Below, piece after piece: positions 1-11,455 of a stretch of 64,000 bases of DNA (its first letter is position 1; each line of letters starts with the position of its first letter). The DNA is taken from NCBI GenBank assembly GCA_011109175.1, contig RDEW01000027.1:515399-579398 (forward strand), read 5' to 3'. Source of the stretch: Dicyema japonicum. Its lineage: Eukaryota; Dicyemida; Rhombozoa; Dicyemidae. The notes beneath the pieces were generated by a model. It ran no database searches, was not told the DNA's origin, and saw only the letters and a list, made by a program, of their open reading frames with translations. The position numbers were made by a program, and so were the translations under genes.

Positions 1-186
1 ACCTCAAGTTTTTTGCAGTTTGGAAACTCATCTAAAGAGTTGGCAGAGAAAATTGAAATAATGTTGATTCATTAACGCTTTAACTATCAACTGCGTTAGA
101 AAGAACCACAGGGACTATTCCCCTCAATTTCTTTGAGAGAAGAGCATACTTCCGTTTCTTCTCTAACTATTCGGTATTGAAATGAA

Positions 187-420
187 TTATTCCAAAGGCC
201 AAAAGTAAAACCAAACTGACTAATCCCGTGAACCCGACGCGTTCCAGTAGACCCTTTAAAACAAGCACGATGATTCAGAGGACATCGTCCGGGAGCTGAG
301 GTCTAAGCCAGAATTCGTCGCCAAGGAACAAAATAGTCTCCCGGTTGAATTAAGAATGGATCTTTGATGTGTCTCTTGAGTAAAATGGATCCAGAAGCGT
401 GTAAGCTTTCTGATTCCCGG
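187..420 (-). mobile_element. 3' end fragment of a Jockey-like element
   Basis: Read on the minus strand, this matches the terminal segment shared by several non-LTR 3' ends in the window (4230-4450, 45660-45760, 61200-61310). It has the 3' flank motif TTTGGNNTTTGGAATAAT preceded by a short reading frame ending around LLERV. It is 5'-truncated and has no intact ORF. The flanks 1-186 and 421-555 hold nothing I recognise. Confidence 0.45.
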
Positions 421-555
421 GGGGAGTATGTGATTATGATACCCCTAATAACTTAAGAAATCGTGACTAAATAAATTACAGATGTTGTCATAAATGAAAA
501 TGAATAAAAGATCAAATAAGAGTGAGGTGGTTCATTTTTACTTTATTAACAAAAA

Positions 556-860
556 ACAAAAAGTCACTTACTTTCATTTCCAATCGCTTCAATGTTGTCA
601 ACAAATGCCTGCACCACAGCTTCTTTCATCTCGCTTGTCAGGAATTTCTTTTAAATGCAAATCAAGGATAAACTTGACTGATTTGACATCGGGGACCTTA
701 ATAGTAGACACTGTGGGTAATAAACGATATGATATACACAAAGTTGGAAACACATCCCATCCAAGCTCAGCTAATAAAGCGAGAAAGTCTTCACCGATGT
801 CAATAGAGCACGGTGATAGATAGCAGTCGATCTTGTCTATGATGAAAAAACATCTAAAAA
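556..860 (-). pseudogene. Unidentified protein-coding fragment, duplicated at 38650-39310
   Basis: On the minus strand a frame of about 80 codons starts near 850 (motif DKIDCYLSPCSID). It continues through VKSVKFILDLHLKE and, after a one-base shift, into EMKEAVVQAFVDNIEAIGNE, where a GTAAG donor-like site follows. A 29-base GT-AG stretch near 700-730 could be an intron. Two parts of it recur with high identity in plus orientation at about 38650-38700 and 39188-39300. I do not recognise the family. It may be a host exon or part of a mobile element. Confidence 0.35.
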
Positions 861-1116
861 AAAGTGAGTATAACTTAATAACGTGAACTTTATGGCTTGG
901 AGCTGCTGCGTCTATGGCCCCCTTCTATGCACGCCCCTGGGTGGACCAGAAGTAAAAAAGAGAAGAAATCCTCCCCTGTTTCTTCTTGGTTGAGGTGGTG
1001 ACGTGCCTCTTTTGCACAAGATGTCTTCTTCGTGCATTCAATCTTCCCTGTTCACTATTAGATTTAATATTTAAATCTATTTTATCCTAATATTCTATTT
1101 TAATTTAAATTATGAT

Positions 1117-1790
1117 TTGGGGTTTACCCATGTCAAGAAGTTGGTGGATTGTTGGATGATGACTCACTTCGTACAGCTGTATGTCTACACCTCGGATTGC
1201 CTGTTTGCACCAAATCAAAGTGCAAATGTGGCTGTCTATCGGACGAACTGGGTCTCCACCTCCTCTCATGCCGGAGCGGAATTGGCAGATCTTCTCGACA
1301 TTCGGCAATGAACGGCATCATTAAGAGGGCATTAGAATCGGCTGGATTCCGTTGCCGGATCGAACCGACTGGTCTATTTGACAACGGAAGACGCCCTGAC
1401 GGCATGACCTCCTTTCCTTTTGAGCGAGGGCGAAACCTTGTATGGGATGTGACCTGTGTCTGCTCTTTCGCCCCAAGCAAAAAAATAATTCACCGGGCAG
1501 ACCTTCTTCTCAAGCAGAGGAAGTAAAAAATGCTAAATATTCGGATATCAGCGACAGGTACATTTTCGCACCTGTCGCGATTGAAACTTCGGGGAACTTT
1601 GGCCCTAAAACGCTGAAGTTCCTGAACCATTTGGGAAAACTACTAACTGACAAAACTGGTGATCTTCGTGAGACGAGATGGCTCAAGGAGAGGCTCTCGT
1701 TGGCTGTTGTCCGTGGGAATAGCTTGTGCATCTCCCAACAGCTGAATTAAAATTAACTATTCTTTTTCCTTATAATAATAATGAGTTTAA
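1117..1790 (+). mobile_element. RLE-type non-LTR retrotransposon, 3' fragment
   Basis: The frame from 1149 encodes the C-terminal part of an R2/R4/NeSL-type retrotransposon polyprotein. A CCHC finger (KCKCGCLSDELGLHLLSC) is followed by the restriction-like endonuclease core RRPDGMTSF...LVWDVTCV. A frame change near 1500 leads into the tail with VAIETSGNFGPKTLKFL, ETRW and VVRGNSLCIS, ending in a stop at about 1750. The reverse transcriptase half is absent. The element cuts target DNA with this nuclease and primes reverse transcription. Here it is a dead 5'-truncated copy. Confidence 0.8.
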
Positions 1791-2390
1791 ATTATGATTT
1801 TAACACAAAAGTCTGGTGGATTTTTATAAAATTAGCAGCGTTGATAGCTTCTCTCACAGCGTGCTAGCTCATGCGGAAAGCCTACGCTGTGCAATTCGCC
1901 TCGCTCACAGTTAGCTATCTAACATACAAATTGATAATTGTAAATTCATGAATTCGAATTGATTAAATTCTCAACATAATTTATGTGTTTATTTTTTGCT
2001 GTTTCTCACGTGGTTCCTAGCTTTACTAAGATACCAAAAATATTATTTTATTCCGTTTTAGGAAATAATTTTTTCACCTCTTCTTTACCGATACCAAAAA
2101 TATCATATTTACCCTATTTTGGGGCAAAATATTTTCGATTTATTTTAACTTAGGGACTAATTCTTTCTTGGTCCTTACTTTGGATTCGTGCAATAAAGAT
2201 CATTTTTATTTATTTTAGGAAGATGGTTGCATGGATGGAGGATGTACAGACACATACACAAAGCTAGTGTTACATAGATCTGTAGTCCTCAACCTGATCG
2301 ATGAGTTTTATATTTTTAGGTGATCGAATTCTAATTTTGGGCAATGGAATTTATAATTAGAAATTATTTAATGTTAACCATGTTAAACTC
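1791..2390. other. AT-rich stretch without recognisable gene
   Basis: I see no supported coding region. The words GATACCAAAAATAT occur twice, about 60 bases apart (near 2030 and 2090), with similar flanks. This suggests a small local duplication. Confidence 0.4.
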
Positions 2391-2394
2391 GACA

Positions 2395-2650
2395 GTCATG
2401 AGAGCTATCGAGGATGTCGAGTTTACTTACCTTTTGGAACCTGTCGGTCTTGACAGAGGTGATGGCAAGAGGCGACATAACACCCATGTCATGGAGCCGA
2501 GGGAGGTGTCTTGCTTGGGATTAATTGGCCGAGAACGTATGATTTATCAGGTTAATCGGACGGCTTATGGGAAAGCGGGAGGGTGAACCTATTATGAGAG
2601 GTAACTCCTATTGCGTGCTCGATGCCTTCAGGTCACAATGGAGACCAGTA
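2395..2650 (+). mobile_element. RLE-type retrotransposon relic with internal deletion
   Basis: The frame contains LLEPVGLDRGDGKR, the lead-in to the restriction-like endonuclease seen at 3103-3610 and 55142-55330. Soon after, a second frame gives IMRGNSYCVLDAF, matching the extreme C-terminal tail of the same family (compare RGNSLCIS near 1720). The nuclease core between them is missing, so this is a deleted, decayed copy. Confidence 0.6.
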
Positions 2651-2754
2651 ACAACTTTATGCTAATAAATTGTTATTGAAAAAAATATTTAATTGATAAA
2701 AAATCAAATATTAATATTTTTTAAATGGCTAAATATTAAGAAATGTGAAATAAA

Positions 2755-3045
2755 TTTGAGGCAGTGTCATAAATGCCAAAGTCCTGATTGCCTCGTATTC
2801 GAATCTAGCTGCTGTACATTCCGGCTGAAGATTCTACTCATCATCAGTGAATATTTCATTGCGGAACCGGATTGTCTGAATATGACTCACGCAACAAAAA
2901 TAAAAAGTAGTTAAAAACATTTCTCTTTTCCTCCCTTTCAACGATTAGTTTTATAACTGTTCTTTACAAAATAAAGCGTGTATCTTGGCTATAAGGAGCT
3001 ATTATTGCTATCGTGAAAAGGCTTTATTATGTCGCGCGCAGTGTG
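2755..3045 (+). repeat. tRNA-derived SINE, diverged copy
   Basis: This aligns by eye with the better copies at 40146-40490 and 43310-43650. A B-box-like TATTCGAATCTAGC is followed by the body words CATCAGTGAAT, GCGGAACCGGATTGTCT and AACTGTTCTTTAC, and the end GTGAAAAGGCTTTATTATG. The A-box region is degraded. Confidence 0.7.
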
Positions 3046-3099
3046 AGCAACCATGCACAATGCGCAACAAATCATGTGTCAATGTCATATGACAAAATC

Positions 3100-3740
3100 A
3101 TGTCAATCAATATCACGATTAATTACTGAAATAAGATAATCTTGAGTTAATTTATTACATTTGCTTCCAATGCTGTGGAGAAAGGCGTCCGTCTTCGCGC
3201 CTACAGTTCCAGTTGTCTCCACAGCAATGGGGGCGAAATGGTAGTGGTCTCTGAGGGATTCGTACTTATGGATCTTCTTGACCTCCGCCTGGTCGGCTGC
3301 GTCTCCAGGAAAGTGCGTCGCCGTCAGCGATCTGGCTCCTGAGAAGGTGTCCACACACGTTGCGTCCCAGACGAGTGATTTTCCGTGGGAGTATGGGAAT
3401 AACGTCATTTCATCCGGCCTTTTCCCGTCGCCTCTGTCAAGCCCAATGGTTCCAATTGGCCCGGAAATCCCGCAGCATTGAGGGCTCGAAAAATGAAGTC
3501 ATTGAGGGCTGCTTGGTGCGGGATCGACCAGTACTCCTTCGGCAAGAGAGTGGATGTAATCTTTTCGTATCAACGTCCCTGCCACAACGGCATTTGTGTC
3601 TAAAAAGGTGCGAGTCACGGGAGGGACTCTGGTTGAGGCAGAGGCTCGAAATGGCGATTATCAGAGGTAACGCCTTCGCCATTCTGTCGTCCTAATTATT
3701 GCCTAACTTTCATTATTTAAAAATAACTGTTAATTATTTA
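3100..3740 (-). mobile_element. RLE-type retrotransposon with inverted 5' segment
   Basis: From about 3610 down to 3140 on the minus strand runs the C-terminal region: CCHC finger (HKCRCGRDVDTKRLHPLSC, one frame change), GDGKRPDEMTLF, SLVWDATCVDTFS and APIAVETTGTVGAKTDAFL, ending near KCNKLTQD. On the plus strand, from about 3612, the next part of the same protein continues outward: SREGLWLRQRLEMAIIRGN...ILSS, then a stop near 3695. So the 3' end is in plus orientation and the preceding part is inverted. This is the arrangement left by twin priming. Confidence 0.75.
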
Positions 3741-4229
3741 TTACATCAAAATTAATTATATTTTCTTGACCATGTGAATTGGAGTAATTTTTTTCACCAG
3801 TTGATAAAAATATTTTTTACATTCTAACCTCTACACGATTGTTTGATAATGAACTCAAAATTTCTACATTCTCACTGTTTGGACTCTCAAATTTATTCAG
3901 CCTTAGAGAGGATTAGTTCCATAATCTTTTAAAACTCTAACCTACATTTAATTATTTAATAAAAACTTGATCTCCTATAGAAAACGTGTATTTACCATGA
4001 TGAACATTCATCTTTTTGTTCATTTTCTTAAAATAAGGTGAATTCAAATTTGGCTTAATGAATTTAAGTTGAAAGTTTTCTAATTTTAAAATCATTTTTC
4101 CAAATCATTTAAAAATTAAAGTAAAGTAAAAAAATACAACAACATGCAGTATAAAATAATAGTTTGTTTTTTCACTTTGGTTCTATGGCTAATTGGATAA
4201 AACTTCTTTTCTTTCCCTCTGATAGCTTC
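3741..4229. other. AT-rich, no gene seen
   Basis: Low-complexity A/T-rich DNA with short frames only. No recognisable coding or repeat family. Confidence 0.4.
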
Positions 4230-4450
4230 ATTGGATTCATTTTACTCAGGAGATGTTCAATGCCAGGTCTGCATTCAAAGTGACCCAACTATTCATTCCT
4301 TCCTGAAACGATTTCTTTCTCTGGCGACGAGTTCTGGAATCGACTTCAGCTCCCTAGACAACGTCCTCTGGATCATTGTTCTTGGCTAAAGGTTCTGTTG
4401 GAACGCGTCAGGATCAAGGAATTAGTTTGGTTTCACCCTTGGTCATTGCA
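4230..4450 (+). mobile_element. Jockey-like 3' end fragment
   Basis: The plus-strand frame includes SGDEFWNRLQLP and LLERVRIKELVWF. The same short segment appears, diverged, at 187-420 (minus), 45660-45760 (minus) and 61200-61310 (minus). The tail words GGTTTCACCC and TTGGTCATTGC replace the usual 3' flank. No longer ORF is present. Confidence 0.4.
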
Positions 4451-4789
4451 ATAATTCTATATATTATTTATATATCTAAAATGATTTCAAAAGCAGAGTC
4501 CCATAAATTGACGAATCATTTCCAGAAATGAATGTATTATCAGGGAGTCGAAACTTTGGAGATTATGACTACTTAGCAATGATTATATCCGCCGAAGAAT
4601 CGACGAGAATAGATATTTCAAAAAATATTTCAGATATTAAAAACACCTAATTTTCTCTTCAAATGTATTTTCACCTTCATATCTTTCTGAAAGAGAATTC
4701 AGATCTCTCACCGACCGAATACCGCCAATAGCAATTAGAAGCTTACATTGTGACAAAGCCAAACCTTACAACCTGATGTTTATGATATC

Positions 4790-4990
4790 TTTGGTCAAGT
4801 TTTTCTGTGTAGAATCTAAGTATGACTGGAAACAAAAGAACATCTGAGACTGTACGTGAACTTCGGCATGTGGATACAGTTATTTGTGAGAAAAAATGCA
4901 ACCTAGAAAAATGCAACATGGGCATCAAGCAGCTGCAGTTTTTGGGACATGGAATATTATGAAGCAAATTGAAAGTTTGTGATCGAGCTG
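4790..4990 (+). mobile_element. Possible Ty3/gypsy-type reverse transcriptase relic
   Basis: A short plus-strand frame reads HVDTVICEKKCNLEKCNMGI then KQLQFLGHGI. This resembles the NLEKC...FLGH segment that follows the catalytic motif in Ty3/gypsy reverse transcriptases. No LTRs, protease or integrase are visible nearby. The match is short and could be chance. Confidence 0.3.
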
Positions 4991-4999
4991 ATATTCGAT

Positions 5000-5390
5000 T
5001 TTAATCAAGTCAATTTTTAAACAAAAATGTTTTATTTTTAACTACACAAACAGTTAACAACTAGAAGTTCCTTTCAGTCAAGGCTGGCCCCTTCAGAATT
5101 GAAAACGCATTCCCCTAACGATTTGTAAGAAAATGCTCTGTCAAATTACGCCTGATATATCAAAAAAGTCATCAGTTCCAAGGATCATATTATTTTAATG
5201 ATTATTACAGTATTTTTGTTTACAATGCATGAGTGGGTTATTAACTCAATAAAATTAAGAAACAAAGGCAAAATGATAAAATAACATTATTAATAAATGC
5301 CTATAAATCTGCAAACTATTAAAAATTTTTTAATTCGTATTAAGTTGCAGAAATTGTCGTCAATGCTGAAATATGAATAACCCTCATTGT
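5000..5390. other. Intergenic, no feature seen
   Basis: AT-rich sequence with no supported coding frame or repeat match. Confidence 0.4.
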
Positions 5391-5394
5391 CGAG

Positions 5395-5895
5395 ACTGTC
5401 ATACATATTCCCAAAGGGAATCTTCCAATTACTAAAAACTATACGATGTCCTATTCGTATTCCTTACCGACTTCTCCGTTCACTCTGGGTTCTTTTAATT
5501 GCAGAGGACTTAAACAACCTTACAAGAAACAACAACTGGTATGCGATCTAACAAAATACGACTTCTCTGTCTGCTGTCTACAAGAGACAAAAACGACCGT
5601 ACAATTTACAGAACTTTTTAGAAAATTCCACCTTTTTATCCTCTCATCGGCCTGCCGACATTATGGTTTCGGATTTGCAGTCCATCAGGATCTGATTCAC
5701 TGTGTTACAAGAGTGTGAGCAGCATCTAATATTATAATGGAAATGGCGGACGACCTAGACTATCTAAGAGAACTAGGGCGCAACAGAGGATCATGGTCGA
5801 GGCTGACGGAGAGAATGATTAGGAATACGTCACAAGGGAAACTTAACTAATTTTATGTTTTCTCGGGAGTGCTTTTTAATAATAATAATACAATT
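5395..5895 (+). mobile_element. Non-autonomous, internally deleted RTE-like element (copy A)
   Basis: The ORF at 5446 opens with the N-terminus of an APE-type endonuclease (LGSFNCRGLKQPYKK, VCCLQETK). After 90 codons it reaches a stop. Immediately after come the last codons of an RTE-like protein (ADDLDYLRELGRNRGSW, LTERM). The 3' sequence TTCTCGGGAGTGCTTT and an AAT-repeat tail follow. Everything between (most of the endonuclease and all of the reverse transcriptase) is gone. Copy B at 15640-16085 has the same junction, so the deleted form was itself mobilised. Confidence 0.8.
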
Positions 5896-6360
5896 CTGTA
5901 ATGATTATAAGAAGGATTGACGACATGCCGTTTATTATTACTTTCCAAATCATTTAAAGTCGTCACAATAAGAGTTTTATTTTTTAACGAATTTAAATCA
6001 TCTAAAAAGCTTGTAATATATTCTCTGCGACGGATGATGCAATAGCCAAGGTCGGCAATTATTGTGCATTTCAATAGCCCTTGTGCCAAGGATGTTTCCA
6101 TTATTACACCGCAGCTTAGGCAGAACTCAATTTATTTAAGAAGTAAAATAGTATTTTATTGAACAGGGAGAACATAACCATATGATGCTGAAAAAGCTTA
6201 ATTTTTATATTTTTATCAGAAAAGACAAGAGCAGCTTTTACTCAAAAAGTCTCGAATATAGAGCATCTGATAAACCATCACCAAAGTCAAGGGTTTTGTG
6301 ATAAAAAATTACTAATTGTGAATAATTTATTACATAGCAAAACAATCAAAGTAATCTAGC
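5896..6360. other. Intergenic, no feature seen
   Basis: AT-rich with short frames on both strands. Nothing recognised. Confidence 0.35.
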
Positions 6361-6361
6361 T

Positions 6362-6860
6362 AGGTCATTGATTGGATGTTTCTCCTGACAATTGCAGAGA
6401 AATTCTCTGGAACACCCACTTGGTCTCCCGACGTTCTTTACTCGCTTTCGATATCATAGACCCGAGCGATCTTAGAAAAAAGACCGTCTTGGGCCCGAAG
6501 ACTCCGGGCATCACGACTACTACAGGCTGCATATAGAATTTTGTTGAGAGGCTGTCATTTTTTCTTATTTTGACATTCTCGAAATTACGAGAAGCCTCCC
6601 CAGCTTTCAACGCGGAGCCTGAAAGTCTCAAATTATAAGATGTCGGTGCAGCCCCCTTCCAAATCAAGCATTTTTCTAGAGAGAAGGGGAAGACAGTTTC
6701 CCCGTCCGGAAGTTTTCTATCTCCACGATCCAGGATTACCGGTTCCAGAGATGACGGGAATCCAATCGCCTTAAGAGAGAGCTTCACAACCCCTTGATGG
6801 CGGAATGTCTCGGGATCCTGTCACTAATGAGACGGCAAGAAAACGGGTGAATCCTTTGTA
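6362..6860 (-). mobile_element. RLE-type retrotransposon, 3' fragment
   Basis: An uninterrupted minus-strand frame of about 140 codons starts after a shift near 6787 (upstream: DRIPRHSAIKGL, end of the CCHC finger). It reads GFPSSLEPVILDRGDRKLPDGETVFPF, a degraded nuclease core (LIWKGAAPTS where others have WDATCVDTF), VVMPGVFGPKTVFFLRSLG and ERRETKWVFQRISL, then a stop. Loss of the WDAT residues suggests that the nuclease is inactive. Confidence 0.75.
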
Positions 6861-7749
6861 ACATTACAATAGTTATTATGGGAGACATAAATCACTGCCA
6901 GGAGCGAAAATTTTTTCATAGGGGGATACGAAAAAAAAGTTGAGATCACTGGTCTAGATTATTTTAAATTAGATTTAATTTATTAATTTGATCTGTAGAT
7001 AGATATCGTTTAGTAGCAATTTGTTAAGGCATGTCTTGTCATGATCCAAGAATGCTCTCGACAACTTTTAACTATTTTTATTTACTGTGTCGAAAGCCAA
7101 AAAGTCTATTTATCGTACATGACTGTAGGTTTTTACTTTTTGGCACAAGACGATGAACCATCAAAGTACCCATACCGCATTTGCGGTCGACCGTGCAATG
7201 CAAAATCCACTCTGGCTTAAAGATAAGAAATATTCATTGGCCTTGTCCTTGATTTTGATCAAAACAATAAGAAAAAGTTTTGTCATGTATTAAGTTAATC
7301 TTCGACTAGTCCACGATTAGAGAAGTTTAATTCCCTTAGTCGATAAGTAATCTCTTATGGCCTCTCCCACAAAGCACCTCTACCACAAAGTATATATTTA
7401 TCAAGTCCTCACGTTGATCTCTTCTTGACCAAGTCCATGTGGTTCGGGGCCCAAGTATTTTGTTATTTTCAATTGTCAACATGGCACGCGTGGACACTAA
7501 GTCGCGTATTTTCTCAGTTCAGGTTTGGTTTTTTGGCGGGGAAGATTTTCCGAAGAGTTCTTTACGGATCAGTGAGCGTCTTTTTTATTATCACTGAGAA
7601 AGAAGTTAACAGCTGACTTACTATTATTTACATTTTATTTGTTTCTTATATTTTATATAAATTTGTTTAATAAAATTATATTTATACATTTTTTTCACAA
7701 ATGGCAAACCTAAAGTTAATAAATTGACACACAACATTAAATTGATAAA
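6861..7749. other. Intergenic upstream of the phosphodiesterase gene
   Basis: No supported coding region. The frame at 7425-7616 has no recognisable motif. The last 130 bases before the ATG at 7750 are very AT-rich and probably hold the promoter, but I can point to no defined element. Confidence 0.35.
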
Positions 7750-8972
7750 ATGTTGTCGCTTCTACTTTTCTTTGTGATTTATGTTAATAACTGTATAAAA
7801 TTGTAATTAAGGATTAGTTGAGTCTGATGATGGTCTGTTTTGGCAGATTACAGATATTCACATTCAATCTCCTAAAGGGCGAATAGACGAAAAGAGTCCC
7901 TACTTTCAACTAGTACTATCAACTCTAGAATTTATGTCCGAAAAGCTTAGTAATCCCGACTTTATTGCCTGGACCGGGTAAATCACACTAATAATGATAT
8001 TAGTGACACAATCTCCCACTCAGCATGCGAACCAGACAGTGAAGGGCCACTTCCTATCATAAATTGGGTTACAACAAAAATACATCGATTTTTTCCCAGC
8101 ACACAATTAGTTCCTGTGTTAGGTAATCACGACTTTTGCCCGGCAAATGAATGGCCAATTGACAATCCCAAATTTTATGAAAATTTCATATATAATGCCG
8201 GATGGTCTAGTCTATTCTCCTATGATGCATACTATAGCTTCCTTCAGGGGGGGTTTTACTCTATAAGAATATCGAAGACTCTGGACATTATAGTCCTTAA
8301 TTCTGTCCATTGGATATTCCCCAACAAGAACAATCGGAATTCGAATGATCCGGCTGGCCAATTTGAATGGCTGGAAAAAAGATTAATTGCTGCTAAAATA
8401 GAAATAAGCACGTGTTAATTCTGTCACACGTTCCTCCTGGACATGAGCCTAACATGACAAGAAAATATAACATTCCAAGATTTAACAACCGATTCAACAC
8501 GATAATAGGAAAGTTTGAGGATACTATTGTGGGAGTTCTTTGTGGGCATCTCCACCATGATGTTATGTTTACTGATCCTCAGGTATTCAATAAGGCAATC
8601 TATGTTGCCCCCTCCATGTCGAGAATAAACGGGAGTCCTGGAGTCCGCATTTACCGTTATAGCAGGAGAACGGGGGAGATTAAGGACTATCAACAGTATT
8701 ATTTAACAGAAACTGGGAGATGGGTTGATTACACACAGAAATACGTATACTCTGTTGATGGCAATGATGCTTACACACTGAGGGAGTCAGTTAAATCCAA
8801 GATATGCACCTACATTAAGTTATTCGACTTTTCTAGTGAGGAACCTAACAGTTGTGATACACTGTGTGTCAGATCAATATATTGCTCCTTGCTATCACTC
8901 ACTCCAGAAAAATATAATACTTGTATGAGTATTACGGCCTACCACGAAATGCTGGAGGGACTCGAATGCTGA
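7750..8972 (+). CDS. Acid sphingomyelinase-like phosphodiesterase (SMPDL3-like)
   Basis: This is a secreted or lysosomal metallophosphoesterase that likely hydrolyses phosphodiester or nucleotide substrates. The ATG at 7750 opens a hydrophobic signal peptide (MLSLLLFFVIY). Removing introns 7793-7817 (25 nt) and 7978-8003 (26 nt) gives a continuous frame of about 390 residues. The usual human relatives have about 450. The metal-binding motifs come in family order: ITDIHI (about residue 24), WTGD (66), GNHD (108), HVPPGH (208) and CGHLHHD (248). One base is missing around 8403 (A-run) between LIAAK and HVLILSHVPPG. I see no intron that fits there, so this is an assembly indel or a real frameshift. 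The C-terminal part is cysteine-rich up to GLEC. SMPDL3A versus 3B cannot be decided. Confidence 0.88.
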
Positions 8973-9889
8973 TTTTTTCTTTACTTATTTCTTTGATTTT
9001 TTTGTTCTTATATAATTGAAAGTCAATTTTAGGGAAAGGGCTCCATATTACCTGCTGGTATTGATTACGCAATGAGAGCTACCCCTTGTGATCCCTTATT
9101 TCGATATTGACTATCTTTAACAATTTAATGCCAGCAAATAATCAAAGATCTTTGTCTGACAATTTAGAAATGTCATTTTCACAGAAAGTGCTTAAGTTCC
9201 TGTTAATTAATAAAACGTCAATAGTCTATTTTGATTGCTATTCTCTACCCTTTGTAATTATTTTATCCAACGCACGACGTTAGTGTGGTGTCACGTGGCT
9301 CAAGTGTCACCCAAATCGAAAAAGACTGACAAGACCCATTAACTTTACCCTACTTTATTTGATCAATCCATATGGTGACCACAATGGAGGCGCGTCAAGT
9401 GAACATAAACCCCAGCGGTAGGGAAGTTTCGTTTCCATAATGTTCTGCGGAAGACGGCCCAGAAATTTTTCAATACAAAGACTTTTAATAGCATTGGAAA
9501 AAATCCAGTCGTCATTAAAGCTAGACTGAGTCAACTCAGTTTCAGAAATGGTTGAAGAATACGAACTTTCTACCCGATAGTAGTTGTGATTATTTTTGTT
9601 TGTGGAAAGTCAAGGTAGTAGGAGAGATAATCAAGCGTTTTATAGTTGTCAAGAAATTGTAGAATAGTGGTCTCTGATTGGATAATTTTTATTACCGCTG
9701 TAGTGGTCAATTAGAGTAGTTTTAGACAGTCGGTAATTGTTTTTAGCGGAGAATTTTAAGTCTTGTATTTTTTCGAAGTTCGTTGTAGATAAACAGAACC
9801 CACATGCAGAAACATCATTGTTCATCGTTCTTTTGATAGTAAGTTGAGATTTTGCGCATACGTCTGTGACATGTATTTTATGATATGAA
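8973..9889. other. Intergenic, no gene seen
   Basis: Nothing is supported beyond short frames. The frame on the minus strand at 9649-9936 shows no known motif. Confidence 0.35.
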
Positions 9890-9960
9890 AAAAAATTCCA
9901 AAGACCATAGTAACACCGAACTAACAAACTAATCACGTGACCTCAGCACGGGTGATGAGT
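9890..9960 (-). mobile_element. Short Jockey-like 3' end
   Basis: The minus strand reads a stop preceded by RAEVT and followed by the 3' flank TTAGTTCGGTGTTAC...TTTGGAATTT. This is the same layout as the ends at 11340-11450 and 42960-43110. Only about 70 bases remain. Confidence 0.4.
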
Positions 9961-10105
9961 AGGGCGATTTTTGTCAATAAAGTCAAAAATTCATATGTTC
10001 TTTAAACTTGTTTAAAATTTATAAAAATGTAATTTTTAATCAAAAATATTATACCAAAAATTATAAAGTCAAAAAAGTCAAAATTTAATTTTTTATGTCA
10101 TTTAA

Positions 10106-10430
10106 TTCAAAATGGTGGTGATTAGGTGTCAGGCTAAAGTGACTTTGGTTACGGGCTCGATTCTCACTGCTGTTCACCTGGTGGAAGGTTCCACGCATCT
10201 AAGATACTAAAAGGGTTTGACGAGTGACGCCGTCATCAGTGGATACTCACTGCGGAACTGGATTGTCTAGAAAGGACCCACACACAAGAAAAAAAAGAAG
10301 TGAAGATCTTGGTTCTACGATTAGATAAAATTAACTGTTCTTTACTTAAATAAAGTGTGTCCTGCCTATGCGGAGCTATAAATACTATGGCTCTCGTGAA
10401 AAGGCTATTATGTCAAAATTTTTATTGTTT
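10106..10430 (+). repeat. tRNA-derived SINE copy
   Basis: The order is A-box-like GGTGATTAGGTGTC, then ACGGGCTCGATTCTC (B-box), CACCTGGTGGAAGGTTCCA, GACGCCGTCATCAGTGG, TGCGGAACTGGATTGTC, an A-rich stretch, and AACTGTTCTTTACTTAAATA, ending GCTCTCGTGAAAAGGC. Family members are at 2755, 17935, 19125(-), 32845(-), 37185(-), 40146, 43310(-) and 47955(-). Confidence 0.85.
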
Positions 10431-11110
10431 TTTATTTTTGAATAAAATACGTGTCATCAACTGTTATTCCACGTTCAACCAGGAAGGTCATGGAAAAGGT
10501 TGAGACCACGTTCAACCAGGAAAATATCCTGGAGAATTTTCTAACAACAGCTTTTCAAACTAGCAGATTTATCATTTATTGCTATTTCACAGGTGCTACT
10601 GTAAAAACATCTCATTCCATCTACTGACTCTAGGATGAATGAGGTCACCAATGGTTATTCGAATATGATTTTCCTGCATAAGCTGAACAGTAAAGATTAA
10701 AAAACTTGCTTGAATGTATTGGATTTGATCTCATTTATTCCTACGCTTCGCAAAAAGTGCAGAAAATCTTTTACCAGAGGAGGAAGTTGTAGAATATTAT
10801 CGTAAAAATTTTAATTAAGTACAATTATACAAGTTTTGATGGAAATTGAATTTTAATTAAAATATATTGGAAGCAATCCATCCAAATGAACCACAGAGCA
10901 ATTTATCGGAATATTATGTTAATATTTGTGTGTAATTAATAAGGATGGCAGGATAAACTTATTTCACCTAAAAGACGCAGCTAACAGATCCAAAATTGTA
11001 TTTTAGCAACGATCCTGAGAGGGAATAGCCACGTGATCAGGGCAGCTTTTATATAACCATTACTCTATTTTCTTAATAAAAATTTTTATATATATTTTTT
11101 TTTTTATTAA
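10431..11110. other. Intergenic
   Basis: No gene seen. A 16-base word CCACGTTCAACCAGGA is duplicated at about 10470 and 10507. The 3' portion (11040-11130) is nearly pure A/T. Confidence 0.35.
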
Positions 11111-11114
11111 TTAA

Positions 11115-11325
11115 ATTTTTTTAACAATTAAACAAATGTCAGTTGAGGAAGCCTGCTGCGTGGATTGCGAACGAGTTCCCTCTGAGTATGGCTATTCCTA
11201 TCTTTTGTCTTAGCCATAGCCCTTCTCGTTGATCCCTTTTCTTTCTGGCAAGCAATCCTCCGAGTTCTTGCAAGAATTCAGCCGTCATTGGACCAACGGC
11301 TCCCGAATTTTTATATTAAAATTTT
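11115..11325 (-). mobile_element. RLE-type retrotransposon, extreme 3' end
   Basis: The minus-strand frame reads GAVGPMTAEFLQELGG, then REGLWLRQKIGIAILRGN and SFAIHAAGFLN, then a stop and an AT-rich tail. It matches the tail at 3612-3695 (REGLWLRQRLEMAIIRGN) and the GAVGLMTAEFL segment near 55440, so it belongs to the same subfamily. Confidence 0.8.
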
Positions 11326-11339
11326 TTCTAGATAAATTT

Positions 11340-11455
11340 GTCATAAAGTCAAAAAAATCACGTGATCCCAGCATGCTCTAAAATAGACCTCAGTTTGGTT
11401 CGATGCTCCTCCCTCGAGCCCAATAAGAACAACGCACGGCTCAATGTATTGTCAA
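11340..11455 (-). mobile_element. Jockey-like element, 3' end
   Basis: The minus strand reads REEHRTKLRSILEHAGIT, then a stop. This corresponds to REEHRERMRRLLNEIGIT at the end of the copy at 40964-41420. Only the last roughly 25 codons and a short tail survive, lying just downstream of the GM130-like gene. Confidence 0.6.

Noticed and set aside
3278-3695. A 111-codon plus-strand protein at 3360-3695
   Set aside because: Only its last 26 codons match the RLE-type tail. The earlier part is antisense to the inverted nuclease segment.
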